Under the pieces are notes generated by a model. That model was not told where the DNA came from, searched no databases, and saw nothing but the letters and a program-made list of their open reading frames with translations. This document shows, one piece after another, positions 14,644 to 22,865 of a stretch of 64,000 bases of DNA; the first letter of the stretch is position 1, and every line of letters begins with the position of its first letter. The DNA comes from Ancylobacter dichloromethanicus (lineage in GTDB: Bacteria > Pseudomonadota > Alphaproteobacteria > Rhizobiales > Xanthobacteraceae): NCBI RefSeq assembly GCF_018390645.1, contig NZ_JAHBGC010000020.1, forward strand, positions 909,467 through 973,466, in the 5' to 3' direction. A program made the translations under genes and the position numbers.

Positions 14644-15411
14644 TCAGCGCTCGAGGGCGGCCGAAAACACGTCGCCAATATCGGCGTGAATGACGAGATC
14701 GGCCAGCGCATCGAGTTCGGTCGGCTCGCGGTTGACGATGACGAGGGTGGCGCCGGCGCGCTTGGCCTGCACCGGAAAGCCGGCCGCCGGCCACACCACC
14801 AGCGACGAGCCGATGGCGAGGAAAACGTCGCAATCGCCGCTGAGCGCGCCAGCCCGCGCCATCGCCGCCGACGGCATGGGCTGGCCGAAGGAAATGGTCG
14901 CCGTCTTGATCGGTCCGGCGCAATCGGTGCAGTCGGGCGCCCTCTCCCGCGCTTCCTCGAAACGGGCGCGGACCCAGCCCAGTTCGTAGCGCGCACCGCA
15001 TTCCAGGCAGGTGGCGTAGGTGCTGTTGCCGTGCAGTTCGACCAGCCGCGCCTCGGCGACGCCGGAGGCCTGGTGCAGGCCGTCGATGTTCTGGGTGATG
15101 ATGGCCTGAAGCTGGCCCGCCGCCAGCAGATCCGCCAGCGCCCGGTGGCCGCGCCCGGGCCGCGCCCCGCCAAAGGCCGCTTCCATGGCGAAGCGCCGCC
15201 GCCACGCCTCGGCGCGCATCTCGCCGCTGGCGAGGAACGACGGGTAGTCGATCGGCCGGTTGCGCGTCCACAGCCCGCCGGGCGAGCGAAAATCGGGAAT
15301 GCCGCATTCGGTGGAGATTCCCGCGCCGGTGAAGGCGACGCCGGCGCGCATGCGCTTCAGGATGGCGGCAAGCGGGGCCGCCGCAGCCTTGATGTCATCG
15401 TCAGCCGTCAT
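14644..15411 (-). CDS. cobB: NAD-dependent protein deacylase, Sir2 family
   Basis: A 255-residue sirtuin that removes acyl groups from lysines using NAD+. Visible are the NAD-binding GAGIS (29-33), [11 protein letters not shown] (38-48), the TQNIDGLH motif (106-113), the catalytic His in ELHGN (H127), and the zinc ligands C135/C138 and C161/C164. Later [10 protein letters not shown] and IVNREPT complete the Rossmann part. Length is as expected for bacterial CobB. It would act in the cytoplasm on metabolic enzymes such as acetyl-CoA synthetase. It is divergent from the glyoxalase gene, with 54 bp between them. Confidence 0.92.
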   Translation of the reverse strand: MTADDDIKAAAAPLAAILKRMRAGVAFTGAGISTECGIPDFRSPGGLWTRNRPIDYPSFLASGEMRAEAWRRRFAMEAAFGGARPGRGHRALADLLAAGQLQAIITQNIDGLHQASGVAEARLVELHGNSTYATCLECGARYELGWVRARFEEARERAPDCTDCAGPIKTATISFGQPMPSAAMARAGALSGDCDVFLAIGSSLVVWPAAGFPVQAKRAGATLVIVNREPTELDALADLVIHADIGDVFSAALER

Positions 15412-15465
15412 ATCTTCCGCTCACCCGACCCGCGGACCCTCTGCGGCAGCCTTCGAGAGGACCTC

Positions 15466-15888
15466 ATGAAGTACCTTCACACCATGGTGCGCGTCACCGA
15501 CGTCGACGCGTCGCTGGACTTCTACTGTAACAAGCTGGGGCTCGCCGAGGTGCGCCGCAAGGATTCGCCACAGGGCCGCTACACGCTGATCTTCCTCGCC
15601 GCTCCCGGACAGGAGGGCGTGGCCGAGGTCGAGCTGACCTATAACTGGGATGCCGAGACCTATGGCGAAGGCCGCAATTTCGGCCATCTCGCCTTCGAGG
15701 TCGACGATATCTACGCCGCCTGCGCCAGGCTCCAGGACGGTGGCGTGACCATCAACCGCCCGCCGCGCGATGGCCGCATGGCGTTCGTGCGCTCGCCCGA
15801 CAACGTCTCGATCGAATTGCTGCAGAAGGGCGAGGCGCTGCCGCCGGCGGAGCCCTGGGCCTCGATGCCCAATACCGGCAAGTGGTGA
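15466..15888 (+). CDS. gloA: Lactoylglutathione lyase (glyoxalase I family)
   Basis: A 140-residue VOC-fold metalloenzyme. The N-terminus [20 protein letters not shown] carries the first metal His (H5). The [10 protein letters not shown] stretch provides a Glu ligand, and [11 protein letters not shown] and SIELLQKGE supply the second-half His and Glu. Glyoxalase I converts the hemithioacetal of methylglyoxal and glutathione to S-lactoylglutathione. The start at 15466 is preceded by GAGAGGACC, a good ribosome-binding site. Length is normal. It is a detoxification gene of the cytoplasm, read divergently from the sirtuin. Confidence 0.9.
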   Translation: MKYLHTMVRVTDVDASLDFYCNKLGLAEVRRKDSPQGRYTLIFLAAPGQEGVAEVELTYNWDAETYGEGRNFGHLAFEVDDIYAACARLQDGGVTINRPPRDGRMAFVRSPDNVSIELLQKGEALPPAEPWASMPNTGKW

Positions 15889-16242
15889 GGCGGCAGCAGC
15901 CGCCCCGTGTCGCCCGGCGGTGATCCGCCAGTGACGAAGACCCGCTCGCGACGCGTCGTCCGCCGCCCGGCCAATGGCGAGGGATAGCGGCGGGCCATCA
16001 CCGGGGGCCGGCGGCATCTGCGCCGCCCCCGGGTAATGCGCCCCCGTTCATGGCGCCCGGGCCCGATCCGTTCAGGCTCCGGTCCCGGCCGCGGCCGCTG
16101 GCGACGGGACCGCGCGCAACCGGTTTGCCGCTGGCGCCGCCGGGGATGCGCGGCGGAAGGCGGGCGGGATAATGCCTGTGGACGGCGCAGGTGGCGCCAT
16201 CTTGCGCCGCGCCGCGCGCCACCCTATAAGGCCCCGGCCTGC
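15889..16242. other. Noncoding gap before tRNA-Glu
   Basis: GC-rich sequence without a credible gene. Open frames on either strand have no family-like text. It contains dense GGC/GCC runs that could fold into hairpins (for example around 15900-15925), but none has a T-run. Confidence 0.5.
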
Positions 16243-16317
16243 GCGCCCTTCGTCTATCGGTTAGGACGCCACCCTTTCACGGTGGAGAGAGGGGTTCGAC
16301 TCCCCTAGGGCGCGCCA
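16243..16317 (+). tRNA. tRNA-Glu (anticodon TTC)
   Basis: The acceptor stem GCGCCCT pairs with AGGGCGC, the anticodon arm is CCACC-CTTTCAC-GGTGG with TTC, the T arm is GGGG-TTCGACT-CCCC, and CCA is encoded at 16315-16317. Confidence 0.97.
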
Positions 16318-16621
16318 CTTCCGTACAGAACCGCGAACACCCGGATGGGTGGTGCGGTCGGCGAGTACGGCTCTTTCCAGCACCGTCCTCGATCCGTGGA
16401 TCCGCACGAGGCGTCGACCGCGTCGATCGGCGAACGCAGATAGGCTCTGCGCGACGGCACCTCGCCCTCGGTGCTATTCGAGTGCATGGGCTGCCCGAAG
16501 CGAACGCGCTCGCATTCGGATCAAGCCGCTCGAGCCAGGCGGGCCGGCATTCACACAGCTCCACGAAGATGTGAAACCTGATCCTTCGTGCCCCGGCCCG
16601 CCCGTCGATCTCCCCCCTCGA
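16318..16621. other. Noncoding gap after tRNA-Glu
   Basis: No gene is supported. A 95-codon minus-strand frame (16277-16564) runs into the tRNA itself and has no natural protein text. This gap is the boundary between the tRNA and the regulator-rich patch; I see no repeat of the tRNA 3' end in it. Confidence 0.45.
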
Positions 16622-17056
16622 TCAGGGCAGAGGCCCTACGATCTCCTGATCATTGCGGGCGGCGATTTCGGGCAGCATGTCCATATGCTGCTCGCGCGGC
16701 TGGGGGATCTGGTGGAGTGCGCGGAAAAACTCCTCATGCCGCCTCGGAGTGGAAATGAGGATATGCCGCGCGTCGGCGTCGCCGACATTGGTGAAGCCAT
16801 GGATGACGCCTTTGGGGACTTGAATGCGCGCACCGGGCTCGGCCACATGGAGGTCTTCGCCGACCAGATATTTCACCCGGCCGGTGATCACGATGAAGAG
16901 CTTGTCTTCCGTGGGCGAGATATGCGCCGGTGCGCCGAAGCCCGGTTTGATCGTCATGTCGAGCACCGTGAACGGGCTCTCGCCGGAATTGACGATCCGG
17001 GTGTCCAGTCCGGCGAACTCGGTGGTCTCGAACTCAGTCGTAATGCCAGCTTGCAT
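16622..17056 (-). CDS. Cupin-domain protein
   Basis: A 144-residue single-cupin protein. The first cupin motif is seen at PAHISPTEDKLFIVITGRV (48-66) and the second at IQVPKGVIHGFTNVGDADAR (77-96), both with His/Glu residues able to hold a metal. A C-terminal helix-rich tail follows (about 105-144). The family includes isomerases, dioxygenases and sugar-binding regulators; nothing narrows the substrate here. The ATG at 17056 follows CAGGAGCTTCCG, a good ribosome-binding site. It lies downstream of a LysR gene on the same strand, with an 89-bp gap. Confidence 0.78.
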   Translation of the reverse strand: MQAGITTEFETTEFAGLDTRIVNSGESPFTVLDMTIKPGFGAPAHISPTEDKLFIVITGRVKYLVGEDLHVAEPGARIQVPKGVIHGFTNVGDADARHILISTPRRHEEFFRALHQIPQPREQHMDMLPEIAARNDQEIVGPLP

Positions 17057-17145
17057 CGGAAGCTCCTGCTGTTTGTCCCGATGATAGCTGGTACGGCCGG
17101 CAGGGGTGGTGTAGCCCGCGATGGCGAGACAGACTGGCTGCTATT

Positions 17146-18036
17146 CTAGCCAATTGGGCGCGCCGACGGCTTGGCGATATGCCGCTCGATCAGGCGTGCG
17201 AACGCCAGAACCTTCGGACTCAGATCGGCACGTGACGGGTAAGTGAGATGCAGCCGGATCGATCCTGAAAAGTGATCTGCCAGAACCGGCGCCACGGTGC
17301 CGCTGGCAAGATCCTCCCTGCACAGAGACTTCGGCAACAGCCCCACCCCATGGCCCATCCTGACAAGCTCGCGCACGAACGTGAAACTGTCCGCCGCGAT
17401 ATGAAACGTGGGCAGGCTGCTTCCCTGTGCCAGCGCGCCCTGGAGGAGCCGCCGGAATTCGGGCCGCTGGGGGCCGGCAAGGGTCTCGATCGCTTCGATA
17501 CTCGATGGCTGGCCGTGCCTGCGAAGGTAGTCGGTGCTCGCATAAAGCCCGAACTCCATATCGATCGCGCCGCGAATCAGGGCGTCCTGAGGGTTGGACG
17601 CTCCAATCCTGATAGCGAGGTCGATATTGGCATGGACCAGGTCGAGCACTTCATTGGTGGGGATGATCTGAAAACGGACGGCCGGGTGCGCGGTCCGGTA
17701 TTCGGAGATGGCGGCGGCGAGGATGCCGGGCGGAAAATCCGCAGGCAGGGTGACTCGGATCTCGCCTGCATACGAGGTGCCCTGCCGAGCAACGCTGTTC
17801 AACGCTTCAAGCAGCGACGAGAGCGGGTTGATGGACCGTTCATAGAGCTCTCGCCCCTCGGCCGTTAAGGAAAAGGCCCGGGTGGATCGTTTGAACAACC
17901 GCACCCCGAGCGATTTCTCCAGATTGCGGATGCGTAGGCTGACAGATGATCTCGGTGTGTTGCTGTCGCGGGCCGCTGCGGCAAAACTGCCGGCTCGGAC
18001 GACGGTGACGAAGGTCTCAAGCGCGTTCAGATCCAT
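17146..18036 (-). CDS. LysR-family transcriptional regulator
   Basis: A 296-residue LysR regulator. The N-terminal winged helix-turn-helix is intact (MDLNALETFVTVVRAGSFAA, then SNTPRSSVSLRIRNLEKSLG and RLFKRSTRAFSLTAEG), followed by the substrate-binding domain (from about residue 90: GEIRVTLPADFPPGILA, NIDLAIRIG). The start at 18036 gives the standard family N-terminus. It overlaps by 10 bp the stop of a headless LysR remnant lying upstream on the same strand. Its targets are unknown; the cupin gene downstream is a candidate. Confidence 0.88.
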   Translation of the reverse strand: MDLNALETFVTVVRAGSFAAAARDSNTPRSSVSLRIRNLEKSLGVRLFKRSTRAFSLTAEGRELYERSINPLSSLLEALNSVARQGTSYAGEIRVTLPADFPPGILAAAISEYRTAHPAVRFQIIPTNEVLDLVHANIDLAIRIGASNPQDALIRGAIDMEFGLYASTDYLRRHGQPSSIEAIETLAGPQRPEFRRLLQGALAQGSSLPTFHIAADSFTFVRELVRMGHGVGLLPKSLCREDLASGTVAPVLADHFSGSIRLHLTYPSRADLSPKVLAFARLIERHIAKPSARPIG

Positions 18037-18608
18037 GTGCGGCCTTCCGGTGCGGCCTTCAGCATGTCTATGAAGGCCCATAACGCGGCGGGTACCTGGC
18101 GATGGCCGGGATAACAGAGATAGAGGCCCGGATAGTTCGGGCACCAGGAATCCAGCAATGACACCAGTTGGCCTGCCGCGAGATACGGCCGGGCCAGACG
18201 TTCCGGCACGAAGGCGATCCCCATGTCCTGCAATGCGGCCTGCAGCATCAATTCGGTGCGATTGAGCATCAGCCCGCCGGGAACGTCCACGGTCAATTCA
18301 TGCCCGTGCCGTTCGAATTCCCATTTGTAGGGCCGGCCGGCGGGTGACCGCGACCGGATGCAGCGATGTTGAGAGAGGTCGTCGGGGCTCTGCGGCACCT
18401 GTCGATCCCGCATATAGGCCCGGGAGGCGACGACCCGCATGCGCGAGGCCTCGCCGAAGCGCACGGCCACCATGTCGCGCGGGACGGCGTCTCCAAGTCG
18501 GAAGCCTGCGTCGAAACCCTCCGAGACGATATCGATCATCGCGGGCTCCGCGACCAGATCGAGGCTCACCTCGGGATATTGCGCGAGGAACACCGGTACG
18601 ACGTCCGC
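18027..18608 (-). pseudogene. LysR regulator remnant lacking the DNA-binding domain
   Basis: The frame encodes only the effector-binding half of a LysR protein: EVSLDLVAEPAMIDIVSEGF, DAGFRLGDAVPRDMVAV, SQHRCIRSRSPAGRPYKWEF and NYPGLYLCYPGHRQVPAAL. The whole N-terminal helix-turn-helix and linker are missing. Upstream in the same frame one meets the TAA stop of the epimerase gene (18609-18611), so the two genes were joined by a deletion that removed the regulator start. There is no ribosome-binding site or convincing start, though a GTG (18594-18596) or the ATG-lacking VFLAQYP text could be read. The domain is similar in text to the LysR at 22866, suggesting the same subfamily. Probably nonfunctional. 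Confidence 0.75.
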
Positions 18609-19682
18609 TTAGCCAGCCTGTCCCGAACCGCGAAGCAGGCCAAGGCGGATCAGGCTTTCGGCGGTCGCGACGATGGCTTCCTCCCGCGTACGCGGCGCCC
18701 AGTCGAGCAGGCGCATGGCCTTCTCGCTGGTCGCGTTCAGGTTCAGGCCCAACAGCGGCACGGCCCCTCGCAACGCCGGATCCTTGAGTGCGCCCAGGCG
18801 CACCAGCACGTTGGGCAACACCCGCGTCGACACCCTGGCGGCGGCAGGCCCCATGCGTTCTTTCAGCACCTTGGCCACATCGGCCAGCCACATGCTTTCG
18901 CCGGCAATCGCCAGGAAGCGCTCGCCCCTGGCGGCCTCGTGGGTCATGGCGCGCAAATGCAGGTCGGCCACGTCGCGCACGTCGACAAAGCCCGAATTGA
19001 TCTTGGGGTTTCCCGGCTGGCCGTCCATGATGTTCCTGATCAGGCGAATGGAGTGCGAATAGTCAGCCCCGAGCACCGGTCCCAGCACCGCGACCGGATT
19101 GATAGCCGACAGTTCCAGCCCCTGTCCTTCCCGGGCAATAAAGTCCCAGGCCGCCCGCTCCGACAATGTCTTGGACCTCTGATAGGGCCAGACATTCTTG
19201 GCTGTCAGGTCGCTCCAGTCGGTCTCGTTGAAGGGGCGCTTCATCGGCCTGTGCCCGGCGCAGACGGCCCCGAAGGCCGAAGTGAGCACCACGCGCCGCA
19301 CCCCGGCATCGCGCGCGGCGCGCAGCACCCGCAAATTGCCATCGACCGCGGGCCTGATCCATTCCTCTTCACTCGTTTGATCGCCCGTCGGCGTCGGTGA
19401 AGCGCCGTGCATCACATAGGCGCAGCCGGCTGCGGCCTCGGCCCAACCTTGGTCCGAACCCAGATCGGCGGTGACGAACGACAGGCGATCACCAGGTTCG
19501 GCCCCGCCTGTCCTGAGATTTTCGCGCACTTCTGCTTCTCGCAGGAGCGAGCGCACAGTGGTCCGCACCTGATAGCCGTGGTTCAGCAGCGCCAGAATGC
19601 AGTGCTGCGCAATGAATCCGGTTCCTCCGGTGACGAGAACCTGTCTGTTTTTTCCGTTCATTCGGCTATTCCGTTCCATCAT
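18609..19682 (-). CDS. NAD-dependent epimerase/dihydroflavonol-reductase-like protein
   Basis: A protein of up to 357 residues of the extended short-chain dehydrogenase class. The Rossmann motif TGGTGFIAQH (18-27) is present, as are the VMHGASPTPTG stretch and the catalytic YxxxK in YQRSK (about 167-171), with SAFGAVCAG before it. The pattern is that of aldehyde/dihydroflavonol reductases and related epimerases. An alternative start at 19661 (MNGKNRQVLV) removes seven unlikely residues. It is divergent from an AraC-type regulator across a gap that holds a perfect palindrome, so that regulator probably controls it. Its 3' end abuts the LysR remnant, which points to a deletion just behind the gene. 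Confidence 0.85.
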   Translation of the reverse strand: MMERNSRMNGKNRQVLVTGGTGFIAQHCILALLNHGYQVRTTVRSLLREAEVRENLRTGGAEPGDRLSFVTADLGSDQGWAEAAAGCAYVMHGASPTPTGDQTSEEEWIRPAVDGNLRVLRAARDAGVRRVVLTSAFGAVCAGHRPMKRPFNETDWSDLTAKNVWPYQRSKTLSERAAWDFIAREGQGLELSAINPVAVLGPVLGADYSHSIRLIRNIMDGQPGNPKINSGFVDVRDVADLHLRAMTHEAARGERFLAIAGESMWLADVAKVLKERMGPAAARVSTRVLPNVLVRLGALKDPALRGAVPLLGLNLNATSEKAMRLLDWAPRTREEAIVATAESLIRLGLLRGSGQAG

Positions 19683-19750
19683 CGGAGAAAAGTCCCTGGA
19701 TACGTTCGGGTCCGGGACACGCCCCCCGCCACGGCCCCACTCAAGCTAGG

Positions 19751-19765
19751 ATCCGGTTACCGGAT
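19751..19765. promoter_or_regulatory. Perfect 15-bp palindrome between epimerase and AraC genes
   Basis: ATCCGGT-T-ACCGGAT is a perfect 7-1-7 inverted repeat. It lies 68 bp before the epimerase start and 44 bp before the preferred AraC-type start at 19810, a position suited to an operator serving both genes. Confidence 0.5.
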
Positions 19766-19809
19766 TTTGAATGCTTGAGAGTGCGGATTATTTGCGCGAC
19801 AATACGGGA

Positions 19810-20793
19810 ATGAGCGCTGACCCCTTTTCCGACATCCTCAAATTCACCAATGCCGAGACGCTCGTCACGGGGGGCTTCACAGCGGGAGGCGCCTGGGCGA
19901 TCCGCTTTCCGGCGCCGGACAAGATCAAGTTCTTTGCTGTCGTGAAGGGCCATTGCTGGGTCAGCGTCGACGGTGAGGCGAAGCCGATTTATTTCGAAGC
20001 CGGAGACGTGGGTCTTCTCGCGGCGCAGCGGTCCTTCGTTCTGGCGAGCGACCCGGGTGTCGTTCCTATCGATGCCATGGATGTGTTTTCCGGCGCCGGC
20101 AGGACGACGGCGCAACTGGGTGACGGCAGCGCGTTCGCTCATATCGGCGGCCATGTTCTGCTTGATCCGGCAAGCGGCCGGTTGCTGGCGGATGTTCTGC
20201 CACCCTGGATTCACGTGCCGGCGGCATCGCCGCAAGCGGCGACTTTCCGATGGCTTCTCGACCAGCTTGTCGAGGAGCGGGCCGCCGAACTCCCGGGTGC
20301 GCAGCTCGCCTCGGTGCAGCTTGCCCAGCTTCTCTTCATCCAGATTCTGCGTGCCCACTTGAAGACATGCGGCGCCATGCCCGCGGGGTGGCTGCGGGCG
20401 CTGGCCGATCCACGCATCGCTCCCGCGCTGCGCTTGATGCATGGCGATTCCGGTCGTTCCTGGCATCTGGCGGAACTTGCCCAGGCGTGCGCCATGTCCC
20501 GAACGACATTCGCCTTCCACTTCCGGACGGTCGCGGGCGTGGCGCCGCTGACCTACCTCACCGAATGGCGCATGCGTCTTGCCGGACGTGCCTTGCGGGA
20601 GGAGACCACCCCTGTGGCGGCCATCGCCCGTTCGCTTGGCTATACCTCCGAGAGCGCCTTCAGCAACGCCTTCAAACGCGTGACCGGCACTTCACCCAGG
20701 GTATACCGGAACGCCTTGCGGACTTCCGGTCCGCATTCCGCTGGAAACGAGATCGACGGCGTCGAGCCGGGAGCCGTGCCGATCAACGCGTAG
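19810..20793 (+). CDS. AraC-family transcriptional regulator with cupin sensor domain
   Basis: A 327-residue regulator from the ATG at 19810 (MSADPFSDILKF); an ATG at 19771 would add 13 residues but would place the start almost on the operator palindrome. The N-terminal half is a cupin-like sensor (GGAWAIRFPAPDKIKFFAVV, then WVSVDGEAKPIYFEAGDVGL). The C-terminal 100 residues are a double helix-turn-helix: MSRTTFAFHFRTVAGVAPLT and VAAIARSLGYTSESAFSNAF with the typical FKRVTGTSPRVYR end. Relatives often control divergent oxidoreductase genes, which matches the neighbouring epimerase. The effector is unknown. Confidence 0.9.
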   Translation: MSADPFSDILKFTNAETLVTGGFTAGGAWAIRFPAPDKIKFFAVVKGHCWVSVDGEAKPIYFEAGDVGLLAAQRSFVLASDPGVVPIDAMDVFSGAGRTTAQLGDGSAFAHIGGHVLLDPASGRLLADVLPPWIHVPAASPQAATFRWLLDQLVEERAAELPGAQLASVQLAQLLFIQILRAHLKTCGAMPAGWLRALADPRIAPALRLMHGDSGRSWHLAELAQACAMSRTTFAFHFRTVAGVAPLTYLTEWRMRLAGRALREETTPVAAIARSLGYTSESAFSNAFKRVTGTSPRVYRNALRTSGPHSAGNEIDGVEPGAVPINA

Positions 20794-20864
20794 ATTTGGG
20801 AGCCCCCCGGCGCCGTTATTGGAAGAGGCGGGCGACGGCCGGCCCCTGCGGCGCCCTGGTCATG

Positions 20865-21254
20865 TCAGCGGCCCATCACGGCGGTTCCGGAAAGGCCGTC
20901 GTCGCGCGTCCACGCGATCTTGCCCGACCCGAGCGAGGTGATGGCGAAGCAATGGGTGCGGCCATCGTACCAGGTCGGCCATTTCTGGCAGAGAAGATCG
21001 TCCTTCACCCACCACCGCCCTTCCTCGCGCGGGGCGAGCAGGGCACCGACCGAGAAGCCGGAGAGATCGCCGGAGACGACACCGTCGTCGCGATAGAAGA
21101 GCGGCAGCGTCACGCCATAGGGGGTGCTCAGCCGCACCAGTTCGCCGCCGATCCTGTCCTTGATCTCGTGACCACTCAGCGGTTCGGCGGCAGCCGGCGC
21201 CACGCAAAGAGAGAGAAGCAGTCCGATCGACGCGGATGTCATATGGGAGCGCAT
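20865..21254 (-). CDS. Secreted protein of unknown function
   Basis: A 129-residue protein with a clear Sec signal peptide (MRSHMTSASIGLLLSLCVAP, cleavage near AAA-EP at about 24). The mature part is compact, aromatic and has two Cys residues (in LLCQKWP and THCFAIT) that could form a disulfide in the periplasm. Text such as GEGRWWVKDDLLC-like (EGRWWVKDDLL) and GRTHCFAIT is typical of small periplasmic proteins in Hyphomicrobiales, but I cannot name the family. Its start lies inside the last codons of the truncated gene at 21239-21439, an overlap of 16 bp. Confidence 0.65.
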   Translation of the reverse strand: MRSHMTSASIGLLLSLCVAPAAAEPLSGHEIKDRIGGELVRLSTPYGVTLPLFYRDDGVVSGDLSGFSVGALLAPREEGRWWVKDDLLCQKWPTWYDGRTHCFAITSLGSGKIAWTRDDGLSGTAVMGR

Positions 21255-21439
21255 GGTTTTTCTCCGGCATTACTGGGGAGAAGCGGCTGGCGGCGTGTCC
21301 CCGGGACGGCGGCGAAGGAGCCTTCCGCGACCGTTCGGCCGGCGACGAACTCTTCGAGTACCAGGTCCTTGGCCTGAACCGAGGGGGCACCGAGCCCGAC
21401 AAGGGCGAACAGCCCGGCAAAAAGCAGCGCTCTGGTCAT
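21239..21439 (-). pseudogene. Truncated DUF3833-like secreted protein
   Basis: The 66-codon frame begins with a good signal peptide (MTRALLFAGLFALVGLGAP, cleavage after VQA) followed by KDLVLEEFVAGRTVAEGSF, text that resembles the beginning of DUF3833 lipocalin-like proteins, which are normally about 170 residues. After about residue 45 the sequence turns into unlikely text and stops. It therefore looks like the 5' remnant of a longer gene, cut off near the start of the next secreted gene. The family match is from memory. A short functional exported peptide is a less likely reading. Confidence 0.45.
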
Positions 21440-21663
21440 CGACTCCTCCGCGGCGTTGCTCCGACTACGCAGCCTCGGCGGTCGTGGATCAGATGCCACC
21501 AGCCTCCGGATCTCGTTCGGTGCCTCCGTTCCAGCGGCCATCATGCCGGGTGCGGCGCCCCTGGAGCCCATCCGGTGAAGGCCGGGTTGCCGGACGGGAT
21601 CTAGATGTTTGTTTCTACGCATTTTCTTCACGCGAACCGGAACCCACTTCGCTCGAAAATGCT

Positions 21664-22446
21664 CTAGGCGGTGGGCACCGTTCCGCCGTCGATGACGTAT
21701 TCGGTGCCGGTGATCGCGGCCGCGCGGTCCGACGCCAGAAAGGCGATGAGGCTGGCGACTTCGTCCGGCTTGGCCGGGCGGCCGAGCGGAATGCCGCCCA
21801 GACCGTCCATGATGATCTTCCTGCCGCCCTCGTAGTCCGTGCCGGCCTGCTCGGCCAGACGCTGGGCATAGCGCACCGCGGCCTCGGTCTCGATCCAGCC
21901 CGGCGCAACCCGGACCACGCGCACCCCCTTGGGCGACACCTCTTTCGACAAGGCCTTGCTGTAGGTCGAGAGCGCGGCCTTGGCGGCGGCGTAGGCCGTC
22001 GTCGATTGCGGCAGCGGCAGCAGCCGCTGGATCGACGAGACATGGATGACGACGCCGCTTCCGCGCCCGACCATGCCGGGGACGATCCGCCGATCCAGCC
22101 GAACGGCCGGCAGCAGGTTGAGAGCGAGTTCCTGCTGCCAGTCGGCGTCGGTCAGTGCCGCAAAGCCGCCTCCCGGCGCCGAAGACCCTCCCAGCATGTG
22201 AACGACGATGTCGAGGCCGCCCAGACGCCGGTGGGCGGCCTCGGCGACGCTCGCGCACCCCTCCTCCGTGGTCAGGTTCGCGGCAATGAAGAGTTCCTCC
22301 GGCAGATCGTCGGGGCGCGAGCGGGCCGTCGTCAGCACCGTGGCCCCAAGCGCGCGGAACAGTGCGAGGGTCGCCGCGCCGGCGCCCTTCGTTCCGGCCG
22401 TGATCAGCGCCCGCTTGCCATCCAGTGTGAGGAAACCGCTCATCAC
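21664..22446 (-). CDS. Short-chain dehydrogenase/reductase
   Basis: A 260-residue classical SDR that would use NAD(P)H to reduce or oxidise a carbonyl or alcohol. The cofactor motif is slightly unusual, [11 protein letters not shown] (15-25), in place of TGxxxGIG. The catalytic residues are present: Ser in HVSSIQ (about 145) and Y-x3-K in [11 protein letters not shown] (about 159-163). The C-terminus ends with the family [18 protein letters not shown]. It overlaps the SnoaL-like gene by 4 bp and is probably cotranscribed with it. Both are divergent from a LysR gene, which suggests LysR control. The substrate is unknown. Confidence 0.88.
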   Translation of the reverse strand: MMSGFLTLDGKRALITAGTKGAGAATLALFRALGATVLTTARSRPDDLPEELFIAANLTTEEGCASVAEAAHRRLGGLDIVVHMLGGSSAPGGGFAALTDADWQQELALNLLPAVRLDRRIVPGMVGRGSGVVIHVSSIQRLLPLPQSTTAYAAAKAALSTYSKALSKEVSPKGVRVVRVAPGWIETEAAVRYAQRLAEQAGTDYEGGRKIIMDGLGGIPLGRPAKPDEVASLIAFLASDRAAAITGTEYVIDGGTVPTA

Positions 22447-22763
22447 CCGATCTCCAGTCCGACGATCCTGCCCTGCTCGATGGTGAACGCGAAATCGAGC
22501 GTCGCCGGGCTGTTGGAAAAATCACCGGACACGAGCGCGCGGACGGACACCTTGTCGCCGCTCCCCGTCAGCTCGACCGGGGTGGTGACGTGGTGGGCCT
22601 TTTCCTTCGCGGCCAACCACCAGTCGCGGATCGCGCGGCGCCCCTGATGCAGCGCACCTTCGTCTTTCACCACGCCCTCGGCGGCGAACGTCGCGACCAG
22701 CGCATCGGCGTCGTTGCGAATGTCGGCGTCGAAATAGGCCTTCACGATCTCCGGCATGTTCAT
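22443..22763 (-). CDS. SnoaL-like / NTF2-fold protein
   Basis: A 106-residue NTF2-like protein. The N-terminus [20 protein letters not shown] and the central [13 protein letters not shown] are typical of SnoaL-like polyketide-cyclase and ketosteroid-isomerase relatives; the C-terminal [18 protein letters not shown] closes the fold. The start at 22763 has AGGAACACG upstream as ribosome-binding site. It is the first gene of a two-gene unit with the SDR (4-bp overlap). The role is likely accessory to the SDR on a small hydrophobic substrate, which is inferred. Confidence 0.82.
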   Translation of the reverse strand: MNMPEIVKAYFDADIRNDADALVATFAAEGVVKDEGALHQGRRAIRDWWLAAKEKAHHVTTPVELTGSGDKVSVRALVSGDFSNSPATLDFAFTIEQGRIVGLEIG

Positions 22764-22813
22764 CGTCGTGTTCCTTCTTGGGGCGTTCTGATTTTCAGGA
22801 TAAGGCTCGACCG

Positions 22814-22834
22814 TTGTTCCAATAAGTGGGACAA
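22814..22834. promoter_or_regulatory. LysR-type operator candidate
   Basis: TTGTTCC-AATAAGT-GGGACAA is a 7-7-7 inverted repeat with one mismatch, in the 102-bp gap between the SnoaL-SDR unit and the divergent LysR gene. The size and position fit a LysR recognition site. Confidence 0.5.
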
Positions 22835-22865
22835 ATCTGGATGCCGTATCGGGTTTTTCGGGACA

